Made by a program: the position numbers and the translations under genes
Notes under the pieces: generated by a model
What the model was told of the DNA's origin: nothing
The model's database searches: none
The model's input: only the letters and a program-made list of their open reading frames with translations
Source of the DNA: CAZEDU01 sp964511185
GTDB lineage: Bacteria; Myxococcota; Myxococcia; Myxococcales; Myxococcaceae
Direction: 5' to 3'
NCBI GenBank assembly: GCA_964511185.1
Contig: CAZEDU010000107.1
Coordinates: 1-17,495 of the forward strand
Length of the DNA stretch: 17,495 bases
Part shown: one piece after another, positions 6,391-13,497 of the stretch
Position numbering within the stretch: position 1 is the stretch's first letter
Layout of the letters: each line of letters opens with the position of its first letter

Positions 6391-6915
6391 CTATTCCTTC
6401 TTCATCCCCTGGATAACCTTCTCGAACTGCCCCTTGGCCGCCTCCACCGTCTTCGCCGGGCCGGTCATCTTGAAGAAAACGCTGCCCTGCGGCCCCTCGA
6501 CGATGGCGCCGAGCAGGCGGTAGCCCGGCTTGTTGGTCTTGGGCGCCATCGGCCCCATCGACGCGGTGTACGTCCCGGTCAGCTCCACGTAGGTCACGTC
6601 GAGGCCGGCGACCTTCGCCTTGCGCGTCTTCGCCACCGACGCCGACGGCTTGCCGTCGGGCTGCTCGAACTGGCCGTACCAGCGCTGGACGTTCTGCTCG
6701 ACGCCGCCGCCCTGGCCTTGACCGAAGTAGAAGACGGCCAGCTCGGCGGGCTCGGCGTCTCCCTTCGCGGGAGGAATCTGGTAGGTCGCGGCGCGCATCG
6801 GGCGCTGCGGTTGGGCCGTCCACGACGAAGGCGCCGTCCAGCTCAGCCCACCGGCCGACTCGGCGAGGGAGACGACGGGCAACAACGCAAGCACGGTCGC
6901 AAGGGCTTTTTTCAT
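6391..6915 (-). CDS. Small secreted protein of unknown function
   Basis: The product is 174 aa. ATG 6915 (complement) is preferred to the in-frame start at 6954 because it gives a standard Sec signal peptide, MKKALATVLALLPVVSLAES, with cleavage about residue 18-20. A GAGG lies about 11 nt upstream. The mature domain is a single compact alpha/beta unit. It starts 'LSWTAPSSWTAQPQ', passes through 'AELAVFYFGQGQGG.VEQNVQRWYGQF', 'VAGLDVTYVELTGTY' and 'YRLLGAIVEGPQGSVFFKMTGP', and ends in the helix 'TVEAAKGQFEKVIQGMKKE'. This order (W..P..W start, amphipathic strands, 'FFK..GP...V......F' end) is reminiscent of the PsbP/Mog1/DcrB (DUF1795) fold, but that is a guess from pattern. It is periplasmic if the signal is used. 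It is divergent from the ZIP transporter with only 71 nt between starts, so they may share regulation. Confidence 0.7.
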   Translation of the reverse strand: MKKALATVLALLPVVSLAESAGGLSWTAPSSWTAQPQRPMRAATYQIPPAKGDAEPAELAVFYFGQGQGGGVEQNVQRWYGQFEQPDGKPSASVAKTRKAKVAGLDVTYVELTGTYTASMGPMAPKTNKPGYRLLGAIVEGPQGSVFFKMTGPAKTVEAAKGQFEKVIQGMKKE

Positions 6916-6986
6916 GGCGGGCGGAGCCTCTTTCAATTGCCACTGTCGGCGCAAGCGTTTGGGCTAGGGTCAGCCCGCCTCGACAC
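6916..6986. promoter_or_regulatory. Divergent intergenic region expected to hold two promoters
   Basis: These 71 nt separate the start codons of two divergent genes (secreted protein, ZIP transporter), so promoters for both must lie here or inside the genes. A TTGCCA at 6937-6942 and a TAGGGT at 6965-6970 are visible, but their 22-nt spacing is too long for a good sigma-70 promoter. No operator palindrome or Zur-like box is evident. Confidence 0.35.
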
Positions 6987-7742
6987 ATGAGCCCGCTGGC
7001 ATCCCTCGCCCTCTACTCGCTGTTCATCGTGCTCGGCGCGGTCGTGGGCGCCGCCATCCCCTTAAGGCCCACCACCCACGTCCGGCGCATCTTGTTCCTG
7101 TCGTTCGCCGCCGGCGTGATGCTGGGCGCGGCGTTCTTTCACATGATGCCCGAGGCCTACCACTCGGGCGGGTACGCCACCTTCGCCATCGTCCCCCTGG
7201 GCTTCGGCTTCATGCTGGTGCTCGAGCGCTACGTGCTCGCCCACACCTGCGAAGAGCCGCCCGACTGCCAGGAGCACCACGGGCCTGGCCACGCGCTCGG
7301 GCTCACGGCGTTCCTGGGCATGTCCGCGCACACCGTCTTCGACGGCATCGCGCTCGGCTCGGCGGTGTCGGAAGGCGTGGGGCTCATGGCCTTCATCGCC
7401 ATCGCCGCGCACAAGGTGCCCAGCTCGTTCTCGCTGGCGACCATCCTCAAGTCGGAGGACCGGAGCCACGCCCAGATCCTCGGGGCGGGGCTGGCGTTCG
7501 GCCTGATGGTGCCGGTGGGCGCCGCGCTCTACCACGGGCTCGAGCAGCTGCACCTGCTCGAGCAGTTCGCCTCGAAGGCGCTCGCCTTCTCCGCTGGAAC
7601 GTTCCTCTACATCGCGGTGTCGGACCTGCTGCCGCACGTCAACCGGCACGGCAAGGACAACCGCGGCAAGAACCTGCTGGGCCTGGCGGTCGGCCTGCTC
7701 GTCATGTTCGCCCTCTCACGCATCACCAACCATGTCCACTGA
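6987..7742 (+). CDS. ZIP-family divalent metal transporter
   Basis: The product is 251 aa with about eight hydrophobic segments, normal for bacterial ZIP proteins. TM2 has 'AAFFHMMPEA' (48-57). TM4 carries 'HTVFDG' (His115, Asp119), equivalent to the HNxxDG metal site of LIV-1-type ZIPs. TM5 has 'AAHKVPSSFSLA' (His142, Pro145). TM7 has 'FLYIAVSDLLPHV'. The family moves Zn2+/Fe2+ or similar ions into the cytoplasm. The TM3-TM4 loop is rich in Cys/His/Glu (CEEPPDCQEHHGPGH), a plausible metal-sensing segment. The residue after HKVP, usually Glu or His-Glu in the second half of the binuclear site, is Ser-Ser here, so the site may be reduced to one metal. No good SD precedes ATG 6987, so a leaderless or weakly translated message is possible. 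The gene ends 57 nt before moxR. Confidence 0.85.
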   Translation: MSPLASLALYSLFIVLGAVVGAAIPLRPTTHVRRILFLSFAAGVMLGAAFFHMMPEAYHSGGYATFAIVPLGFGFMLVLERYVLAHTCEEPPDCQEHHGPGHALGLTAFLGMSAHTVFDGIALGSAVSEGVGLMAFIAIAAHKVPSSFSLATILKSEDRSHAQILGAGLAFGLMVPVGAALYHGLEQLHLLEQFASKALAFSAGTFLYIAVSDLLPHVNRHGKDNRGKNLLGLAVGLLVMFALSRITNHVH

Positions 7743-7799
7743 CACGGGAACTTCCACCGCGCTCGGGTGTTTTGGGGCGCGCTCGCAACGAGGTCTTCG

Positions 7800-8789
<990 letters not shown>

Positions 8790-8809
8790 AGACCCGTTAG
8801 GTCAAGCGC

Positions 8810-9691
8810 GTGCTGACGAAAGAGCTCATCCGCCGCATCCGCAAGCTGGAGATCACCACGCGCCAGGTGGTCTCGGACCTGCTCGCCGGCCAGTACCACT
8901 CGGTGTTCAAGGGCCGCGGCATGGCCTTCGCCGAGGTGCGGCCCTACCAGGCGGGCGACGAGATCCGCTTCATCGACTGGAACGTGACGGCGCGCATGAA
9001 CGAGCCGTTCGTCAAGGTCTTCACCGAAGAGCGCGAGCTGACGGTGATGCTCTTGGTCGATGTCTCGGCGTCCAAGGAGTTCGGCTCCACCGGGCGGGCG
9101 AAGGCCGAGGTGGCCGCCGAGGTCGCCGCCCAGCTCGCCTTCAGCGCGATCGCGAACAACGACCGCGTCGGCTTGATCCTCTTCTCCGACCGCGTCGAGA
9201 AGGTCATTCCGCCCAAGAAGGGCAAGAAGCACGTCCTGCGCGTGGTGAGCGACATCCTGTCGTTCGAGCCCAAGGGGCAGGGCACCGACCTGTCCGTCGG
9301 GCTCCACTACGTCTCGCGCATCGCCAAGCGCCGCGCGGTCACGTTCCTGGTCTCCGACTTCTTGGCCGAAGGCTACGAGCAGGCGATGCGCGTCGTGGCG
9401 AGCCGGCACGATCTGATCCCCGTGGTGCTGATCGATCCGCTCGAGTCGAGCTTGCCCTCGGTCGGGCTGGCCGAGCTGGAGGACCCGGAGACCGGCGCGC
9501 GCGCGCTGGTCGACCTGGGCAATCCCTTGGTGCGCGGCCGCTACGCGAAGGCGTTCGAGCAGCTGCGCGCCGAGCGCATCAGCCTGTTCCGCAAGCTGAG
9601 CCTCGACTTCATCGAGCTGAAGACCGGCGAGGCCTACGCGCAGTCGCTCGCGCGCTTCTTCCGCCAACGCGCGAAGAGGATGGCGGCGTGA
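8810..9691 (+). CDS. DUF58 family vWA-type protein
   Basis: The product is 293 aa with start GTG 8810. The diagnostic DUF58 signature is complete at residues 35-62: 'GRGMAFAEVRPYQAGDEIRF' followed by IDW.VTAR. A vWA-like fold follows with MIDAS residues DVSAS (Asp84, Ser86, Ser88), the GTD Thr159 and Asp183 in 'LVSDF', so metal binding is likely retained. There is no membrane segment, so the protein is cytosolic. DUF58 proteins are routinely encoded directly after moxR and are presumed MoxR clients. Its stop overlaps the next start (GTGA at 9688-9691), indicating translational coupling. Membrane-anchored longer DUF58 proteins exist; this is the short form usual in bat operons. Confidence 0.93.
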   Translation: MLTKELIRRIRKLEITTRQVVSDLLAGQYHSVFKGRGMAFAEVRPYQAGDEIRFIDWNVTARMNEPFVKVFTEERELTVMLLVDVSASKEFGSTGRAKAEVAAEVAAQLAFSAIANNDRVGLILFSDRVEKVIPPKKGKKHVLRVVSDILSFEPKGQGTDLSVGLHYVSRIAKRRAVTFLVSDFLAEGYEQAMRVVASRHDLIPVVLIDPLESSLPSVGLAELEDPETGARALVDLGNPLVRGRYAKAFEQLRAERISLFRKLSLDFIELKTGEAYAQSLARFFRQRAKRMAA

Positions 9692-10602
9692 GCGCGGCGG
9701 CCGCGCTCCTGCTTTCGGCCCTGGCGGCGCTGAACGCGCCCAAGGTCGAGCAGCGCGTGAGCCTTTCGTCGGTGCAGCTCGGCGAGCCGTTCGTCTACGA
9801 AGTCGTCCTCACCCACGCGCCTTCGCAGCGCTACGAGCTCAAGGCCCCAGCGGACCTAGGGGACTTCGAGCTGCTCGACGCGGCCCGCTCCCGCCGCGAC
9901 GGGAAGGACCAGGCGGTCACGACCTTTCGCCTTCAGATGGCGCTCTACGCGCTCGGCAAGCACGCGGTGCCGTACCTGCAGTTCGAGGTGGTCGAAGGGG
10001 ACAACGTCGGCACCTACGCGCTGCCGGGCCCGCAGGTGGAGGGCGTCTCGAGCCTGCCGCCGCAGACGGACGAGCAGGGCGCTTCGCTGCGGGAGATCCA
10101 GCCGCCGGTCGAAGCGCCCATCCCGAGCTGGCGGCTCCTCTACGCGCTGGCGGCCTCTCTCGCGCTCGGGGCGATCGCCTTCCTTTTGTACCGCTGGGCG
10201 AAGCAGCGGCCGCCGCCGTCCGTCCCGGTGGCGCCGCCGCTGCCGCTCCACGAGCGGACGCTCGCCGCGCTCGATGCGCTGCGCGCGGCGGCGCTGCCGG
10301 CCAAGGGGCTCATCCAGGAGCACTACTTCCGGCTCTCGGAGATCCTGCGCGGCTACCTGGGCGAGCGGTACACCTTCGACGCGCTCGAGTGCACGACGCC
10401 CGAGCTGTTCGCCGCGCTCGAGTCGCGCCAGACCCCCGGCCTCTCGCGCGAAGCGCTGCGCCGCTTCTGCGACGAGGCCGACCTGGTGAAGTACGCCAAG
10501 GCCACCGTCACGCCGGCCGAGAGCCAGGCCGCCCTCGAGCTCGCCTACCAGATCGTCCATCAAACCCACCCACCGCCGAATGTTCCCCCTGCACCTCAAT
10601 GA
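9688..10602 (+). CDS. BatD/DUF4381-like membrane protein of the bat operon
   Basis: The product is 304 aa with start GTG 9688, inside the GTGA overlap with DUF58. The N-terminus is a signal peptide (residues 1-16). It is followed by an Ig/BatD-like beta domain (~17-120: 'VSLSSVQLGEPFVYEVVLTH', 'TTFRLQMALYALGKHAVP'), a Pro-rich spacer, one transmembrane helix (~149-168), a Pro-rich cytoplasmic linker, and a helical C-terminal domain (~185-292: 'YFRLSEILRGYLGERYTFDA', 'RRFCDEADLVKYAKATVTP'). That helical domain resembles the tails of BatD and DUF4381 proteins. Topology is therefore a periplasmic head, a single TM and a cytosolic tail. It overlaps batA by 23 nt. Full-length BatD is encoded separately downstream, so this is a second, shorter member of that architecture. 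The exact family name is uncertain, but bat-operon membership is not in doubt. Confidence 0.82.
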   Translation: MSAAAALLLSALAALNAPKVEQRVSLSSVQLGEPFVYEVVLTHAPSQRYELKAPADLGDFELLDAARSRRDGKDQAVTTFRLQMALYALGKHAVPYLQFEVVEGDNVGTYALPGPQVEGVSSLPPQTDEQGASLREIQPPVEAPIPSWRLLYALAASLALGAIAFLLYRWAKQRPPPSVPVAPPLPLHERTLAALDALRAAALPAKGLIQEHYFRLSEILRGYLGERYTFDALECTTPELFAALESRQTPGLSREALRRFCDEADLVKYAKATVTPAESQAALELAYQIVHQTHPPPNVPPAPQ

Positions 10603-11587
10603 CCCCGCCTACCTCTGGGCGCTGTTGGTCCTGCCGGTGCTCCTGTGGTGGGCGCGGCGGGAGAAGCGGACGCGCGCCGCCTTTCGGCTGCCGACGCTGA
10701 AGGTGCTGCGCGCGGCGGGCACTGGCTTCAAGCCCAAGCTGATGCCGGCGCTCTGGGCGCTCCGCGTGGCGGGGCTGGTGCTGGTCGTCCTCGCGCTGGC
10801 GCGGCCGCAGGTGCGCGACGAGCGCGCGAAGGACGCCTCGGTCGAAGGCATCGACATCGTCATCGCGCTCGACCTCTCCATCTCGATGGAGGCGGGCGAC
10901 TTCCGGCCCAACAACCGGCTCCACGTGGCCAAGCAGGTGTTGAGCGAGTTCATCTCGGCGCGCACCAACGACCGCATCGGCCTGGTCGTCTTCGCCGGCG
11001 CGGCCTACACCCAGGCGCCGCTCACGCTCGACTACAACGTTTTGAAAGAAGTGGTGCGGCAGCTGCGCACGCGCGTCATCGAAGACGGCACCGCCATCGG
11101 CGACGCGCTCGCCGTCTCGCTCAACCGCCTGCGCGAGTCGGAGGCGAAGAGCCGGGTGGTGGTGCTGATCACCGACGGCGACAACAACGCGGGGATGATC
11201 TCGCCGCTCGACGCCGCCAGCATGGCCGAGAGCCTGGGCGTGCCCATCTACACCATCCTGGTCGGCAAGGGCGGGGTGGTGCCGCTGCCCGCCGGGACCG
11301 ACCTGTTCGGCAACACGGTCTGGCGCGAGATGAACCTGCCGGTGAACCCCGAGCTGCTCGAAGACATCTCCAGCCGCACCGGCGGCGAGTCGTACCGCGC
11401 GACCGACAAGGACACGCTCCTGTCGAGCCTCAACAAGGTGCTCGACTCCCTCGAGCGGTCCAAGCTGATGGAGGGCGGCGCCACCGCGAAGGCGCGCGAG
11501 GTGTATCACCCGTTCTTGCTCTGGGCGTTCGTGCTGCTCGGGCTCGACCTCTTCTTGCGCAGCACGTGGCTCCGGGTGTTCCCATGA
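10580..11587 (+). CDS. batA: BatA: membrane-anchored vWA protein
   Basis: The product is 335 aa. ATG 10580 lies within the end of the preceding gene (23-nt overlap). Architecture: two N-terminal hydrophobic helices (~11-25 and 58-75), a periplasmic-side or cytosolic vWA domain (~90-290), and a C-terminal helix (~311-328). The MIDAS is complete: DLSIS (Asp98, Ser100, Ser102), Thr171 in 'DGTAIGDAL', and Asp199 in 'LITDGDNN'. The N-terminal 'YLWALLVLPVLLWW' and 'LARPQ' segment after TM2 are standard for BatA. Bat proteins were named for aerotolerance in Bacteroides. Their direct function is unsettled; assembly with MoxR and other Bat proteins is the prevailing model. It ends in an ATGA overlap with batB. 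Confidence 0.92.
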   Translation: MFPLHLNDPAYLWALLVLPVLLWWARREKRTRAAFRLPTLKVLRAAGTGFKPKLMPALWALRVAGLVLVVLALARPQVRDERAKDASVEGIDIVIALDLSISMEAGDFRPNNRLHVAKQVLSEFISARTNDRIGLVVFAGAAYTQAPLTLDYNVLKEVVRQLRTRVIEDGTAIGDALAVSLNRLRESEAKSRVVVLITDGDNNAGMISPLDAASMAESLGVPIYTILVGKGGVVPLPAGTDLFGNTVWREMNLPVNPELLEDISSRTGGESYRATDKDTLLSSLNKVLDSLERSKLMEGGATAKAREVYHPFLLWAFVLLGLDLFLRSTWLRVFP

Positions 11588-12639
11588 GCGCGCTCGGCCC
11601 GTGGCGCTTTCACGTGCTGGGCTACCCGGTGGGCCTCGGGCAGCCGCTCTTTCTCCTCCTGGTGCTCGTCGCGCTCGGGCTCGGCGTCGTCGCGGTGCTC
11701 GCCGCGCTCCGCCGCCGCGCGCGGGTCCAAGCGCTCATCCGCGGCGAGCTCGCCGACCGCCTCGCGCCGGGGGTGTCGGTCGCCCGGCCGTCGACCAGCG
11801 CCGCGCTCGCGGGCCTCGGCCTCGCCTTGATGGCCCTGGGCCTGTCGCAGCCTCAGTGCGGCGGCCGCTCGAAGCTGGTCAAGCGGCAAGGCATCGACGT
11901 GGTGGTGGTGCTCGACGCGTCGCGCTCGATGCTCGCGCGCGACGTGCAGCCCTCCCGCCTCGAGCGCGCCAAGCTGGAGCTGACGCACCTGCTCGAGTCG
12001 CTCAAAGGCGACCGCGTCGGCATCGTGGTCTTCGCGGGCGAGGCGTTCGTGCAGTGCCCGCTCACCTCGGACTACGAGGCCGCCAAGCTCTTCCTGCGCG
12101 CGGTGAACCCGGACGACCTGCTGCAGGGCGGCAGCAACATCGGCGAGGCGCTCGAGGTCGCCAAGGACGTCTTCGAGAGCGCCGACCGAGGGGCCAAGGA
12201 GCGGGTGGTGGTCCTCCTCTCCGACGGCGAGGACTTCGGCGGCGAGGTCGGCGCGGCCACCGCGCGGCTCAACGACGCCGGCGTGCGCGTCTACGCCATC
12301 GGCATCGGGGGAGAGCGGGGCGAGCCGATCCCCGTCTTCAACAAGCGCGGTGAGCAGACGGGCTTCAAGAAGGACTCGGCCGGCAACACGGTGATGACGC
12401 GGCTCAACCGCGCGGGCCTCCAGCTCATCGCAGATGGAACCGGCGGGGAGCTGTTCGTGCAGCGCAGCGGCGTCGCGGTCGGCGAGGTGGTCCGCATCGT
12501 CGATCAGCTGCAGAAGGACGAGCTCGAGAGCCGCCGGGTGGTGCAGTACGACGAGGCCTACCAGCCGTTCGTTGGCTTGGGGCTCATCGCGTGGCTCGGC
12601 GCGCTCGCGATTCGCCCGTCGAAGCGGAGGCCTCGATGA
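11584..12639 (+). CDS. batB: BatB: second membrane-anchored vWA protein
   Basis: The product is 351 aa with start ATG 11584 in the ATGA overlap with batA. The longer open frame upstream is out-of-frame batA sequence. Hydrophobic helices lie at ~20-42 and ~72-88, and a C-terminal one at ~328-343. The vWA domain at ~102-310 has MIDAS DASRS (Asp111, Ser113, Ser115) and Asp214 in 'LLSDGED'. At the third MIDAS position the usual Thr of GTxIG is Ser184 (GGSNIG), a conservative change. 'QGIDVVVVLD', 'DRVGIVVFAGEAFVQCPLT' and 'IPVFNKRGEQTGFKKD' are typical BatB blocks. BatA and BatB are thought to form a heteromeric membrane complex. It ends in an ATGA overlap with batC. Confidence 0.92.
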   Translation: MSALGPWRFHVLGYPVGLGQPLFLLLVLVALGLGVVAVLAALRRRARVQALIRGELADRLAPGVSVARPSTSAALAGLGLALMALGLSQPQCGGRSKLVKRQGIDVVVVLDASRSMLARDVQPSRLERAKLELTHLLESLKGDRVGIVVFAGEAFVQCPLTSDYEAAKLFLRAVNPDDLLQGGSNIGEALEVAKDVFESADRGAKERVVVLLSDGEDFGGEVGAATARLNDAGVRVYAIGIGGERGEPIPVFNKRGEQTGFKKDSAGNTVMTRLNRAGLQLIADGTGGELFVQRSGVAVGEVVRIVDQLQKDELESRRVVQYDEAYQPFVGLGLIAWLGALAIRPSKRRPR

Positions 12640-13493
12640 AGGGCCTTCTCTTCGCCGCCGCGCTGCTCCTCGCCGCGCCCGCGCTCTTCTCGCGCAACCA
12701 CCCCAAGGTCGCCGAGGGCATGGGCGCGTACGGCCGAGGCGACTTCGAAGGGGCGCTGCGCGCCTTCGACGAGGCGAAGAAGGAGCTGCCCAACTCGGGC
12801 GCGGTGGAGCTCGACCGCGGCGCGGCGCTCCATCGGCTGGGCCGCTACGACGAGGCGCTCGCCGCGTTTCAGCGCGCCGCAGAGCTCGACCCCGCGCTCG
12901 CGGGGAAGGCGGCGTACAACGCCGGCAACACGCACGCGGCGATGGGCAACAAGAAGGAAGCCGTCGCCGCGTACCGCCGCGCGCTCAAGGCGAACCCGAA
13001 GGACGAGGACGCGCGCCACAACCTGGAGGTGCTGCTCAAGGACCTGCCGCCGCCGCAGCAAGACCAGCCGCAGCCGGACGGGGGCGATGCGGGTGACGGC
13101 GGCCCACGCGACGGCGGGCCGTCGCGCGATGCGGGGGTCGACGGCGGCACCGACGGCGGCGCCGATGCGGGCGCGTCCGACGCTGGGGCCCCCGACGCGG
13201 GCTCGCAGCGCGACGGGGGGACCGACGCTGGACACGACGGCGGACAGCGCGACCAGGGAAAGCAGCCGCAGGACGCGGGCAGCCAACCTCAGCCCGACGG
13301 TGGCACCCCCGACGCCGGCCAGGACGGCGGCAGCGCTGGGCAGGCGGGGGAGCGGCGCGACGGCGGCGAGGTGCCGATCTCCCGCGAAGAGGCCGAGAAG
13401 CTCTTGGACTCGCTCAAGAACAACGAGAAGAATCTGCAGCTCTGGCGGTTCCAGCAGAAGAAGCGGAAGACGCCCAGTGAGAAGGATTGGTGA
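12636..13493 (+). CDS. batC: BatC: TPR protein with long Asp/Gly-rich linker
   Basis: The product is 285 aa with start ATG 12636 in the ATGA overlap with batB. An in-frame upstream ATG at 12591 lies inside batB and is rejected. Residues 1-19 form a signal peptide. TPR units cover ~24-134 ('AYGRGDFEGALRAFDEAKKE', 'HRLGRYDEALAAFQRAAELD', 'MGNKKEAVAAYRRALKANP'). Residues ~137-246 are a low-complexity linker with ten DGG and eight DAG triplets. The C-terminus 'REEAEKLLDSLKNNEKNLQL' followed by a basic patch and terminal KDW is the conserved BatC tail, probably a docking peptide. Periplasmic location is predicted. The linker gives strong acidity and disorder. The first half is normal BatC; the linker length is unusual against the compact Bacteroidetes forms. 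Confidence 0.9.
   Translation: MKGLLFAAALLLAAPALFSRNHPKVAEGMGAYGRGDFEGALRAFDEAKKELPNSGAVELDRGAALHRLGRYDEALAAFQRAAELDPALAGKAAYNAGNTHAAMGNKKEAVAAYRRALKANPKDEDARHNLEVLLKDLPPPQQDQPQPDGGDAGDGGPRDGGPSRDAGVDGGTDGGADAGASDAGAPDAGSQRDGGTDAGHDGGQRDQGKQPQDAGSQPQPDGGTPDAGQDGGSAGQAGERRDGGEVPISREEAEKLLDSLKNNEKNLQLWRFQQKKRKTPSEKDW
13044..13373 (+). repeat. Low-complexity DGG/DAG coding repeat inside batC
   Basis: About 330 nt encode a linker made of DGG and DAG triplets spaced by Pro, Ser, Thr, Gln and Arg. At DNA level this is a degenerate gac-ggc-ggc / gac-gcg-ggc repeat. Such tracts are prone to slippage, so length may vary between strains. Similar Asp-Gly-Gly/Asp-Ala-Gly linkers are common in myxobacterial exported proteins. 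Confidence 0.8.
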
Positions 13494-13497
13494 GCTT

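Noticed and set aside
5668..6416. Plus-strand open frames opposite the DUF6932-like gene
   Set aside because: Only the minus strand shows the LLPPGVH...GS...DxD family pattern. The plus frames have no recognisable motif.
8791..8803. Hairpin GACC-CGTTA-GGTC between moxR and the DUF58 gene
   Set aside because: A four-base stem in a 20-nt gap is expected by chance at this GC content and has no T-tract.
10645..11583. Open frame extending upstream of batB
   Set aside because: This is the out-of-frame shadow of batA. BatB similarity begins at ATG 11584, and the ATGA overlap fits the operon pattern.
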